64,000 bases of DNA from Anderseniella sp. (GTDB lineage Bacteria; Pseudomonadota; Alphaproteobacteria; Rhizobiales; Aestuariivirgaceae): NCBI GenBank assembly GCA_028289645.1, contig JANQOK010000008.1, positions 124,001 to 188,000 on the forward strand, written 5' to 3'. The position numbers and the translations under genes are program-made. Below the pieces are notes generated by a model that saw nothing but the letters and a program-made list of their open reading frames with translations, was not told the DNA's origin and made no database searches. Below, piece after piece: positions 17,129 to 25,177 of the stretch. How positions within the stretch are numbered: position 1 is the stretch's first letter; each line of letters begins with the position of its first letter.

Positions 17129-17255
17129 GGGCGCAATACCATCCGCTGCTGAAATGGAAGAACTCTTCGATGGTCAAACTAACAGAGCGCCACCCCACCG
17201 CAATAGCACCAGCCGCGTCAAAGCGACCGACCAGAAGGCATTTTTTGAGCCAAAA

Positions 17256-17266
17256 AGTCTCAATAA
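17256..17266 (-). promoter_or_regulatory. Upstream element shared with xsc
   Basis: On the minus strand this reads TTATTGAGACT, about 130 bp before soeA. The identical 11 bases occur at 28093-28103 in front of xsc, as part of an inverted repeat. Nearby is a short AATAA-ctaa-TTATT repeat (17262-17275). A shared regulator is inferred. Confidence 0.3.
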
Positions 17267-17283
17267 CTAATTATTCACCGCAG

Positions 17284-17316
17284 AAATAAAAAGGGCGCCG
17301 CAATCGTGCGGCGCCC
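17284..17316 (-). terminator. Rho-independent terminator of the 17347-18309 gene
   Basis: A perfect 9-bp GC stem (17293-17301 with 17308-17316) with a 6-base loop is followed on the minus strand by TTTTTATTT. It lies 31 bp after the stop. Confidence 0.9.
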
Positions 17317-17346
17317 AGTTGCGAATTGTGAAGTTGATCTATGCGA

Positions 17347-18309
17347 TCAGTCGAGCGCCTCGCCTGCCGATACCCAGCGACCGAAGTTGGGCAAATCCAG
17401 TGTCGCGCCGTAGCGATCCTGATCCTTGATAGACTGGGTGCCAAAACGGTGAGTGAAGCCCACCATTATGAGATGGTCGACAAATTCCCCGGTGTCAGAG
17501 GCGGTGTTCGGATCATCCATTTCAAAGTGGGCACCGCGATAGCCGACAAACACGTTGCTGTCGCCCAGAATGGGCAACCCGGAAATGACCGTATCGTAGC
17601 GGACACCCCACTCGATAATCGACATGTCGGAAACGGGATCCTCGTCAGTCTCAACGTCGCCATCCACATAAGCAAACTCAGCCTGCAGCCGACTGTCGGG
17701 GGTCATGAACCAGCGAACAATGCCGCGTCCAAAGAAAGCATTGCGCAAAGTGTCATCGTCAGCCACAGCGATACTGTCACTGGTGCCGCCATCTATGTAA
17801 CCGCCCTGAACGTAAAACGTCAGATCATCCATGTAAAACTGCGCTTCGCCACCGACAGCGTAGAAGTCGAATCTGTCCGTTCCATCACTGTCATCGTCGT
17901 GATTGCCACCTCCAAAGGACGCGAACGCACCCAAGAGGTGTGACATCGGATCGCGCCAGGACACATGCCCGCCGAACAGGAAAGACTCCTGGAACAGGTC
18001 GTCCTGCCTCTCGTCGATCAACGCGGTGGAGGAGTATTCCAGCTCTCCATCCATCTGGAGAGAAAGATTATCGCCCAGCGGCAAGCTCATGCGACCCAGA
18101 ACTCCTGATACGAACTGGGAGTCATCTTCAGAGTATTCAACATTGCCACTTTCCCCGCCATAGGCCATGAAACCCGAAAAGGTTTCAACCTCGCCGGCGA
18201 CCACCAGTCCGCGGATGATCTCTTCAGGCTCGAAATCCGCCGCGCCAGCGCCACCGGCTGACATCGCAAGCGCAATTGCCATTGCCGAAGATGCAAAAAG
18301 TTTCTTCAT
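17347..18309 (-). CDS. Secreted/outer-membrane beta-rich protein, copy A of a tandem pair
   Basis: The 320-residue protein has a clear Sec signal peptide (MKKLFASSAMAIALAMSAGG, cleaved after AGAA near residue 24). The mature protein is acidic and made of alternating short strands rich in Gly, aromatic and Asp/Glu residues, such as FFGRGIVRWFM and NVFVGYRGAHFE near the end. This suggests a small outer-membrane beta-barrel, but it lacks a terminal Phe, so a barrel is not proven. It closely resembles the next gene (18518-19474) over its whole length. Upstream leader and terminator are duplicated too. I do not recognise the family. Confidence 0.75.
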   Translation of the reverse strand: MKKLFASSAMAIALAMSAGGAGAADFEPEEIIRGLVVAGEVETFSGFMAYGGESGNVEYSEDDSQFVSGVLGRMSLPLGDNLSLQMDGELEYSSTALIDERQDDLFQESFLFGGHVSWRDPMSHLLGAFASFGGGNHDDDSDGTDRFDFYAVGGEAQFYMDDLTFYVQGGYIDGGTSDSIAVADDDTLRNAFFGRGIVRWFMTPDSRLQAEFAYVDGDVETDEDPVSDMSIIEWGVRYDTVISGLPILGDSNVFVGYRGAHFEMDDPNTASDTGEFVDHLIMVGFTHRFGTQSIKDQDRYGATLDLPNFGRWVSAGEALD

Positions 18310-18457
18310 GATACTCGCCCTGCTCGCTCGATTGAGTCTCTAATTTAATACCCGATACACAAATGCCCACATTCGGCCGGGCCGGTCAACGCCATACGCC
18401 GTACAATGATGATAATTTCAGAAACTGTGTCTTTTCTGCCACACCCGTTAACCGCAA

Positions 18458-18487
18458 CAAAAAGGGCGCCGCAGCTCTGCGACGCCC
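18458..18487 (-). terminator. Rho-independent terminator of the 18518-19474 gene
   Basis: A GC stem (about 18464-18473 with 18478-18487, one mismatch) is followed on the minus strand by TTTTTGT. It resembles the terminator after copy A, including the GGGCGCCGCA arm. Confidence 0.85.
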
Positions 18488-18517
18488 ATTGATCAAACTG
18501 CTGTTGTTGTTGCCAGT

Positions 18518-19474
18518 CTACTCCAGAATTTCGCCTGCACTCACCCAGCGACCGAAGTTCGGCAGGTCAAGCGTCGCGCCATAACGATCCGTTTCCATGA
18601 TCGTCTGGGTGCCGAAGCGATGGGTGAATCCAACCATGACCGTATGGTCGGAGAATTCTCCGGGGTCGCCTCCGTCTTTCTCATAATGCGCACCGCGATA
18701 TCCGACGAACACGTTCCTGTCACCAAGGATTGGTAAGCCACGAAGCACTGTGTCGTACCGAACGCCCCATTCAACGATCGTCATGTCGGCGCGATCTTCT
18801 TCGTCGTCTGTTTTACCTTCCACATACGCAACTTCCGCCTGCAAGCGGGTGTCGGGATCCATGAACCAGCGAACGACACCGCGCCCAAAGAAGGCATCCC
18901 TCAAGGCATCGTCGTTGATCGCATCTATAGTGTCTTCGGATGCTCCATCTATGTATCCGCCCTGCAGGTAGAAGGTGAGATTGTCGACGTAAAACTGCCC
19001 TTCACCGCCTACTGCATAGAAAGTATGAGCCCTGGAACCATCTCCGTTTTCATTGTCGGAACTTGCACCGCCGAAGGAAGCAAAACCACCGAACAATCCC
19101 GTTTCAGGATTCCTCCATGACAAGTGCCCGCCAGCCAGGAACGAGTAATCAAACAGGTCATCCTGACGCGAGCCGGACAATGCATCTGAGCTGTACTCAA
19201 ACTCACCGTCCATCTGGGCAGACAGATTGTCCCCGAGGGGCAAGCTCAACCGCCCCAGCAAGCCGGACACGAATTGATAATCATCGTCGTCAAACTGCAC
19301 TTCGTCGCCATTAGGACCGTCGCCATAAAACGTTACGCCGGAGAACGATTCAATTTCACCGCCGACGACCAGTCCGCGGATGATCTCGTCCGGCTCAAAA
19401 TCCGCCGCGCCCGCGCTATTGGCCGACACTGCCAGCGCCATTGCGATCGCTGAAGTTGCAAAAAGTTTTTTCAT
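18518..19474 (-). CDS. Secreted/outer-membrane beta-rich protein, copy B of a tandem pair
   Basis: The 318-residue protein starts MKKLFATSAIAMALAVSANS with cleavage after AGAA, and continues DFEPDEIIRGLVV, nearly identical to copy A. Shared blocks include MDGEFEYSS, FFGRGVVRWFMDPDTRLQAE, YDTVLRGLPILGDRNVFVGY and the C-terminal YGATLDLPNFGRWVSAGE. Differences are concentrated in acidic Asp/Asn-rich loops, as expected for surface loops of a barrel. The ATG at 19474 is chosen over one 18 bp upstream because the signal peptide then aligns with copy A. Each copy has its own leader and terminator, so they can be expressed separately. Confidence 0.75.
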   Translation of the reverse strand: MKKLFATSAIAMALAVSANSAGAADFEPDEIIRGLVVGGEIESFSGVTFYGDGPNGDEVQFDDDDYQFVSGLLGRLSLPLGDNLSAQMDGEFEYSSDALSGSRQDDLFDYSFLAGGHLSWRNPETGLFGGFASFGGASSDNENGDGSRAHTFYAVGGEGQFYVDNLTFYLQGGYIDGASEDTIDAINDDALRDAFFGRGVVRWFMDPDTRLQAEVAYVEGKTDDEEDRADMTIVEWGVRYDTVLRGLPILGDRNVFVGYRGAHYEKDGGDPGEFSDHTVMVGFTHRFGTQTIMETDRYGATLDLPNFGRWVSAGEILE

Positions 19475-19833
19475 GTTGTTCGCCCTGCTCACTCAACTGA
19501 GTCGATATTTTTATAACCCTGTACGGAACAAGCCATAACCTGCTGGACAGGTCAATGCTACGCACCTTCGTGTGATGACAATTTTAAAAAGTGTGACTTT
19601 TCTGCCACACCCGCCGTACGGCGGGGCAGGTTTGCGGTCCGGCCGTCAAGTTGATCCGTGCAGTGCAGATCGTCACACTGACGAACTTGCGTGCCTGCTA
19701 GTGTGACACAACACCTACATCACGGCATTGGGCGGAAACCATTATTAGAAATCAACACAAAAACATTGATTCTATTGGAAAAAACAAGCGCCAATCGACC
19801 AATTTAGCTTGGCGTACCTTTGCCGCACTCGTT
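19475..19833. other. Non-coding interval with duplicated leader element and palindrome
   Basis: No gene is visible here. The first part is the leader of copy B. A 17-base word (CTTTTCTGCCACACCCG, 19597-19613) sits 123 bases before the start of copy B, and the same word sits 122 bases before copy A (18431-18447). It runs into a 16-bp perfect palindrome, CCCGCCGTACGGCGGG, at 19610-19625. The remainder leads into the TVP38-like gene and may contain its true start. Confidence 0.6.
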
Positions 19834-20454
19834 GTGGTGCTGGCACTGTTGCTGGGAGGCTTCGCAGCCATTTGGCTCCTGAGGGATGGCTCCGCCGGAT
19901 TCTCGGGCGACACCGTAGCCGCTTTCATAAAGTCCTGGGGCATCTGGGGACAATTCGGCGTCATCGGCCTGATGGTCGCCCATTCGTTCATCCCCTTTCC
20001 CGCAGAGTTTGTCGCCATCGCGGCCGGCATGAGTTTCGGCATGGTTTGGGGCACAGTGCTGACCTGGGTCGGAGCCATGATCGGCGCGCTGCTGGCCTTC
20101 GGAATCGCCAGAAATCTGGGGCGCCCGTTTGTTGCCAACATCCTGACGCCGGGCCAACTGGCGAAAATCGACAAAAGCGCTCCCCTGACCAGCGCGCCGT
20201 CAATGATAGCCATGCGGCTGGTGCCGGTTATCGCCTTCAACCTGATCAACTACGGTGCCGGCCTGACCAACGTCAGCTGGTGGCGCTTCATCTGGACAAC
20301 CGCCGTTGGCATCCTGCCGCTGACCTTCCTGATGGCGATGCTCGGCGACCAGATGCGTGAGCCGACGTTCAGCGACTGGATACTGCTGGGCGGCGCAAGT
20401 CTGGCAATGCTAGCGGTTGTTGTCTTCGCCCGCCGTTGCGGCCTTGGCGGATGA
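19834..20454 (+). CDS. TVP38/TMEM64 (DedA-like) family membrane protein
   Basis: The 206-residue integral membrane protein has about five hydrophobic segments and the family core: FIPFPAEFVAIAAGMSFG near residues 52-69, then GAMIGALLAFGIARNLGR and ITY-like FNLINYGAGLTNVSWWRF. Such proteins are thought to move lipids between membrane leaflets. The GTG at 19834 is the first usual start codon, but it falls inside the first membrane segment. In-frame sequence upstream (KNKRQSTNLAWRTFAALV) looks like a genuine cytoplasmic N-terminus without ATG, GTG or TTG. The true start may be a rare codon or affected by a sequence error. Confidence 0.75.
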   Translation: MVLALLLGGFAAIWLLRDGSAGFSGDTVAAFIKSWGIWGQFGVIGLMVAHSFIPFPAEFVAIAAGMSFGMVWGTVLTWVGAMIGALLAFGIARNLGRPFVANILTPGQLAKIDKSAPLTSAPSMIAMRLVPVIAFNLINYGAGLTNVSWWRFIWTTAVGILPLTFLMAMLGDQMREPTFSDWILLGGASLAMLAVVVFARRCGLGG

Positions 20455-20491
20455 GGCACGCCGATCACCTGTGGCAGACAGATGTTACAGC

Positions 20492-21385
20492 TCAGCGCCT
20501 GGCAACCGAGTGCTCGCGATACACCACATAGAGCCCGGCACAGATGGTGATCACAATGCCCAGTGCGGCGAGGCCGTTTGGCAGGTCCGCAAACACCAGG
20601 AAGCCGATGATGGTTGCCACCGGTATTTCGAGATACTGCATCGGAGCCAATGTGGCAGACGGCGCAAACCGCAGTGACCAGGTCATCAGCAAGTGCGCCA
20701 GGGTGCCGACAACCCCGATTGCGGCCAGCAATGCCCCGGTGCCGAGATCTGGCGTTACCAAACGGGTTTCCAAGACCCCGGCAGCGGTTGTCAACGCATA
20801 GAACGCAAGCAGAAGCGCGATGGCCATGCCGCCGCTGACCGCCTGCAGGGACACCGGGTCAACCTGCTTGGCGATCTGCCGTGTCACCAGCATGAACAAG
20901 GCAAAGTCCACGGCCACCAAGAGTGGCAACAGGGCCGGCGCCCCCACCTCCGAAAAACTTGGCTGGATCACAAGAAGGGTACCCACAAAACCGACCGCGC
21001 ACGCGGCAAGCCGGCGCCCGCCTACTTCCTCATGCAGCACAAACCTGCCCAGCAAAAGCATGATAAACGGCATGACAAAGGCGATCGCGACAGCATCGGC
21101 CAGCGGGAGAAACTGCAAGGACAGAAACATCGCCCCTACCCCCACAATGTGAAGCAGGGTCCGGGCCACGGTGAGCCAGAAGACACGACGTGACATTTTC
21201 AAACTTCGCCCGCTGAGCGTTATGAGGGGCACAAGCAGAACAGCCTGCACGCCGAAACGGACCATCAGCAGTTGTAGCAGCGGAACGGTTCCGCCCAGCA
21301 GCTTTGCTATTGAATCTCCAAGCGGAGCCAATACGCAAAACCCCAGCATCAACAGAATTCCAAGCACGGGCCGGTCAGCGGTCAT
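20492..21385 (-). CDS. EamA-family (DMT superfamily) transporter
   Basis: The 297-residue protein has ten hydrophobic segments in two EamA repeats. Typical features are LPLADAVAIAFVMPFIMLLL in repeat one and ATLAPMQYLEIPVATIIGF in repeat two, and a short basic tail. It is divergent from the MocR regulator, whose candidate GGTCCA operator sites lie in the shared gap, so it may be a target of that regulator. Substrate is unknown; DMT exporters often export amino acids or metabolites. Confidence 0.85.
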   Translation of the reverse strand: MTADRPVLGILLMLGFCVLAPLGDSIAKLLGGTVPLLQLLMVRFGVQAVLLVPLITLSGRSLKMSRRVFWLTVARTLLHIVGVGAMFLSLQFLPLADAVAIAFVMPFIMLLLGRFVLHEEVGGRRLAACAVGFVGTLLVIQPSFSEVGAPALLPLLVAVDFALFMLVTRQIAKQVDPVSLQAVSGGMAIALLLAFYALTTAAGVLETRLVTPDLGTGALLAAIGVVGTLAHLLMTWSLRFAPSATLAPMQYLEIPVATIIGFLVFADLPNGLAALGIVITICAGLYVVYREHSVARR

Positions 21386-21420
21386 CCGCTACTCATAGGC
21401 GAACCGTATACTTTCAGCAA

Positions 21421-21569
21421 TTGGACCGGTTCTCAAAGCTTGCCCCTGCCTGAAATAAGGCAGCCAGATGGCCAACGTTCACCTTTCTGTCACAAACACT
21501 GATGACATCTGGTTGTTTTGGCGCTAGCGTGGGTCCAATTTTGTGACGATACAGGTCCAGAGGGGTCCA
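21421..21569. promoter_or_regulatory. Candidate MocR operator region with repeated GGTCCA
   Basis: The gap before the MocR gene holds three direct copies of GGTCCA (21532-21537, 21554-21559, 21564-21569), with start-to-start spacings of 22 and 10 bp. One inverted copy, TTGGACC, is at 21421-21427. Widely spaced direct repeats are typical operators of MocR regulators (TauR, GabR, PdxR). Binding here is inferred. Confidence 0.5.
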
Positions 21570-21575
21570 ACTGCA

Positions 21576-23075
21576 ATGCGAGACTGGCTTCTTCAAATCA
21601 AGCGCGGCGAATATGCCAGCCTGCAGACCCAGATCAGGGAAGCCTTTGTGTCCGCCATCCTGGACGGCCAGCTGGGCCGTGATGAACCGGTTCCCTCGAC
21701 CCGTAAAATGGCGAAAGTGCTGGGTGTTTCCCGGAATACGGTGATGCTGGCCTATCAGGGCCTGCTCGACGATGGCTACCTGGTTGCCCGCGAACGGTCG
21801 GGATACTACGTTTCCGACAAGGCCATACCGCAACAGGCCGCGCGGCCGACGCCAACCCGGCGCAGCAGTTCTTCGGACCATGACGCGCCGGACTGGAATG
21901 CCAGGTTTGCACGCACTCCGGCCAAGCTGGAAAACATCGCCAAGCCGCTGGATTGGTCCAGCTACAAGTATCCGTTCATCTACGGCCAGGTGGACCATAA
22001 CCTGTTTCCAATCGCTGAATGGCGCGAATGTGCCCGCCAGACCCTCGGCAAACGCTGGTTCAATGCCTGGACTGATGATCATGGTTCGCATGATGATCCG
22101 CTGCTGGTGGAACAGATCAGGCGGCGTATCCTGCCGCGGCGCGGCATCATGGCAGGCGAGAACGAGATACTTGTAACACTCGGCGCGCAACATGCGCTGT
22201 ATATGATCTCAAGCCTGCTGGCCAAACCGCAAACCAAAGTGGTGGTTGAAAACCCCGGCTTTCCCGATGCGCGCAACATCTTCTCACTGCACACCAACGA
22301 TATCGACCTGCAGGAAGTGGACTCGCAAGGCATTGTGCCCGACAACATCCCCGACGAAGCCGAAATGGTTTTTGTCACGCCGAGCCACCAGGCCCCCACC
22401 ACCGTGACGATGCCGCTGTCGCGCCGCCTGGAGCTGATAGAAAAAGCCCGCAAGAACGACTTTCTGATCATCGAAGACGATCATGAGTTCGAGACCAATT
22501 ATGTCAACGAGCCCTGCCCTTCGCTTAAGTCGCTGGACGACGACGGGCACGTAATCTACATCGGCTCGCTGTCCAAGTCAGTGTTTCACGGACTCAGGCT
22601 GGGTTTCCTCGTGGCGCCGAAGGCGTTTATCGACGAGGCGCGCGCGCTGCGCCGCCTCATGGTCCGTCATCCACCCAACAACAACCAGCGCACGGCGGCC
22701 CTGTTCTTGTCACTTGGCCACCATGACACTCTGATCCGCCGGTTGCATCGGGCCTATCGCGCGCGCTGGGAGATCATGGCTTCCGCCATGCAGGAACACC
22801 TGCCCAACTCGACCAAGGTGCCCAGTTTCGGCGGCACGAGTTTCTGGGTGCAGGGCCCCAAAGGACTGGATTCGGAGCGGCTTGCGGCTGCCGGGCGCGA
22901 ACAGGGTCTGCTGATTGAACCGGGACGCATCTTCTTCGGCACGCCGAACCCGCCCCGCAATTTTTTCCGCCTCGGGTTCTCGTCCATCGACGAGACGCGC
23001 ATCGAGCCGGGCATCGAATTGCTGTCGAACCTGATTGACGAGGATCTCGACCTGGGCCAGGCCGCTGCGGAGTAA
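21576..23075 (+). CDS. MocR-type PLP-dependent transcriptional regulator (GntR helix-turn-helix plus aminotransferase domain)
   Basis: The 499-residue protein has an N-terminal GntR winged helix (LQTQIREAFVSAILDGQLG, then PSTRKMAKVLGVSRNTVMLA, residues about 15-75) and an Arg/Ser-rich linker. A class I aminotransferase domain follows (residues about 125-490). The PLP lysine lies in YIGSLSKSVFHGLRLGF near residue 333, and FLIIEDDHEFE supplies the Asp. The ATG at 21576 has a GAGGGG site; a GTG 33 bp upstream is possible. It ends 6 bp before a class IV aminotransferase gene, so the two are co-transcribed. The effector is probably an amine, amino acid or taurine-like compound. Confidence 0.85.
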   Translation: MRDWLLQIKRGEYASLQTQIREAFVSAILDGQLGRDEPVPSTRKMAKVLGVSRNTVMLAYQGLLDDGYLVARERSGYYVSDKAIPQQAARPTPTRRSSSSDHDAPDWNARFARTPAKLENIAKPLDWSSYKYPFIYGQVDHNLFPIAEWRECARQTLGKRWFNAWTDDHGSHDDPLLVEQIRRRILPRRGIMAGENEILVTLGAQHALYMISSLLAKPQTKVVVENPGFPDARNIFSLHTNDIDLQEVDSQGIVPDNIPDEAEMVFVTPSHQAPTTVTMPLSRRLELIEKARKNDFLIIEDDHEFETNYVNEPCPSLKSLDDDGHVIYIGSLSKSVFHGLRLGFLVAPKAFIDEARALRRLMVRHPPNNNQRTAALFLSLGHHDTLIRRLHRAYRARWEIMASAMQEHLPNSTKVPSFGGTSFWVQGPKGLDSERLAAAGREQGLLIEPGRIFFGTPNPPRNFFRLGFSSIDETRIEPGIELLSNLIDEDLDLGQAAAE

Positions 23076-23081
23076 ACACGG

Positions 23082-23987
23082 ATGAGTGCTGATTTCTCAA
23101 AAGGCGCTGCCTGGATGGACGGCGAGATTGTCCCCGTCTCGGACGCAAAGATTTCGGTACTGGACTGGGGCTTCACCAGGTCAGACAGCACCTATGATGT
23201 TGCGTCGGTCCGCAATGGCGCCTTCTTCCGGCTGGACGACTATCTAGCGCGGTTTCAGGAATCGCTTGCCAAGGTGCGCATTGATGTACCTCAGACGGCA
23301 GATGAGATGCGCGATATCGTTCACGCCATCGTTGCCCGGTCCGGTTTGCGAGATTCCTATGTGGCGATGGTCGCAAGCCGGGGGGTTCCCCTGGTGCCGG
23401 GCACCCGCGATCCACGCCAGTGCGGCAATCATTTCTTTGCCTGGTGCATTCCCTATGTGCATGTGATCAAGCCAGACATTGCTGCACGTGGCGCGCACCT
23501 GTTTGTGCCTCAGGACGTGCGCCGCATACCGCCCGACAGTGTTGATCCGACGGCCAAGAACTACCACTGGGGCGACCTGACACGCGGCCTGTTCGAAGCC
23601 CTTGATGCGGGCTTTGACACGGCCGTGCTGCTGGATCACCAGGGCAACGTCACCGAAGGCCCCGGCTTCAATGTGTTTTCACTGAAGGGCGACTGCGTGC
23701 GGACGCCGGACAGCGGCGTGCTCGAGGGCATAACCAGGCGAACCGTGCTTGAGTTGTGCGGTGAACTGGGGCTGGAAACCGAGGTGCGCCCGATTGCACT
23801 GGACGAGTTTCTGGAATCTGATGAAGTGTTCACCGCCACCACCGGCGGTGGCGTGGCACCTGTCACGCGGGTCAATGACCGGGTGTTTTCGAACGACACA
23901 CCCGGACCGGTAACAAAACGTATTTCCGAAACCTACCTGTCATGGTTTGACCGGCCGGAACATCGCCAGCCGGTCGCTTATGTCTAG
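23082..23987 (+). CDS. Class IV PLP aminotransferase, (R)-amine transaminase-like
   Basis: The 301-residue protein is a fold-type IV PLP enzyme like branched-chain and D-amino-acid aminotransferases. The PLP lysine is in DPTAKNYHWGDL near residue 158 and VTEGPGFNVF binds phosphate. The N-terminal block GFTRSDSTYDVASVRNG then FFRLDDYLARF resembles the GFMHSD-x-TYDV block of (R)-selective amine transaminases more than the EG-containing block of branched-chain enzymes. It is directly downstream of the MocR gene and is probably controlled by it. The physiological substrate is unknown. A role in amine or taurine deamination is possible but unsupported by motif. Confidence 0.8.
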   Translation: MSADFSKGAAWMDGEIVPVSDAKISVLDWGFTRSDSTYDVASVRNGAFFRLDDYLARFQESLAKVRIDVPQTADEMRDIVHAIVARSGLRDSYVAMVASRGVPLVPGTRDPRQCGNHFFAWCIPYVHVIKPDIAARGAHLFVPQDVRRIPPDSVDPTAKNYHWGDLTRGLFEALDAGFDTAVLLDHQGNVTEGPGFNVFSLKGDCVRTPDSGVLEGITRRTVLELCGELGLETEVRPIALDEFLESDEVFTATTGGGVAPVTRVNDRVFSNDTPGPVTKRISETYLSWFDRPEHRQPVAYV

Positions 23988-24022
23988 AGCCTGTCTGGCT
24001 TTAATGGAGCCGGAGCTTGAAC

Positions 24023-24439
24023 TCAGGCGGCCTTGCTGCCGTCATTGGCGTTGGCTGCCTTGAGGGCCTTGTTGGCAGTCTGCACGACCTCTTCGGCCTC
24101 CACTTCAACTTCACGGACAAAATCTTCAACGGCCTCGGTACCTGTCTCGGCCAGGTTGCGGGCGTGGTTCATGTAGTCGCCCATGGCGGTTGAATAGAAA
24201 TCAGCCCACACGTCCATGATCTCCATCGGTGTCTTGCAGCCGGACAGCCGCTTCGGCATGGCAAAGTCTTCTGACAGGCGCTGTTTCATGAAGGCTGCGT
24301 ATTTGCCCTGACAGCTGCTCAGGGTCTTGATCGCATCCACACCGTAACGGCTGGCAAAGTCCATGGCGGTCCGGGGCAATTCACCGGCTGCGTCAATGGC
24401 CGACTTGGGGGGTGAGGATGTGGTGGTTTTCTGCGTCAT
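24023..24439 (-). CDS. Phasin family protein
   Basis: The 138-residue protein is helical and Ala-rich, and contains the phasin core KYAAFMKQRLSEDFAMPKRL with MDVWADFYSTAMGDYMNHAR. It ends in an acidic/Ala stretch. Phasins coat polyhydroxyalkanoate granules, so it suggests PHA storage. An AGGAGG site precedes the ATG. It is a single-gene unit convergent with the aminotransferase gene. Confidence 0.85.
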   Translation of the reverse strand: MTQKTTTSSPPKSAIDAAGELPRTAMDFASRYGVDAIKTLSSCQGKYAAFMKQRLSEDFAMPKRLSGCKTPMEIMDVWADFYSTAMGDYMNHARNLAETGTEAVEDFVREVEVEAEEVVQTANKALKAANANDGSKAA

Positions 24440-24574
24440 AGGGGCCTCCTAATGATTGTTTTGAAATTCAAGCTGCCCCCCGGCCTAATAAACTCGATGA
24501 TAAGCAGTCGGGCATGTCAACAAGATGACCGAGATCAAATATGTACGAAATATTGCGGCTACCGGGCGCAGCGC

Positions 24575-25042
24575 TCAAACCGGCAAACCGGTCCATGGCT
24601 TTATTGTCCTCAAAGCCAGGGAAGACTGAATGCGCGCCACGCCGGGCAGCCGGGTAATGGCGCGGCGATGGATGCGCTCATAATCAGCGGCGCTGGCGAC
24701 AGCGATGCGCAACAGGTAGTCATACTGCCCGCCCATGAGATGGCACTCCAAAATGTCGGGAAGCCGGCGCACTGCATTCTCGAAGGCTTCCAGGTTTTCC
24801 TCGGTCTGCGCTGTCAGCGAAATCTCCACGAAAAACTCGATGCTGAGACCGAGCTTCTCCCGGCCCAGCCGCGCCCCGTAGCCGCTGATCAGGCCGCGTT
24901 CCTCCAGATGCTTGATACGGCGATGACATGAAGAGGCCGACAGGTTGACGAGCTCTGCCAGTTCGGCCACTGACAGCGAACTGTCAGCCTGAAGCTCCCT
25001 GAGGAGACGACGATCTGCCCTATCCAGCTCAACGACACTCAT
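24575..25042 (-). CDS. Lrp/AsnC-family transcriptional regulator
   Basis: The 155-residue protein has an N-terminal helix-turn-helix (LDRADRRLLRELQADSSLSV, then SASSCHRRIKHLEERGLI) and a C-terminal RAM/AsnC effector domain (residues about 70-145). This is a standard Lrp size. It is divergent from alanine dehydrogenase over an AT-rich 135-bp gap, the usual arrangement for AldR/AlaR-type regulators that activate ald in response to alanine. Direct control is inferred from position. Confidence 0.9.
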   Translation of the reverse strand: MSVVELDRADRRLLRELQADSSLSVAELAELVNLSASSCHRRIKHLEERGLISGYGARLGREKLGLSIEFFVEISLTAQTEENLEAFENAVRRLPDILECHLMGGQYDYLLRIAVASAADYERIHRRAITRLPGVARIQSSLALRTIKPWTGLPV

Positions 25043-25177
25043 TCTAAGAAACCCGTATTTACTGAAATTTTATCCGACTAAACATGCCTATCACAGAATA
25101 TTTGATAATAAATCCCGCCACAAGAGGTGTATCCTCGAGCGACAGTGCAGGCAACGCGATATCAGGAGGAAACGGCG

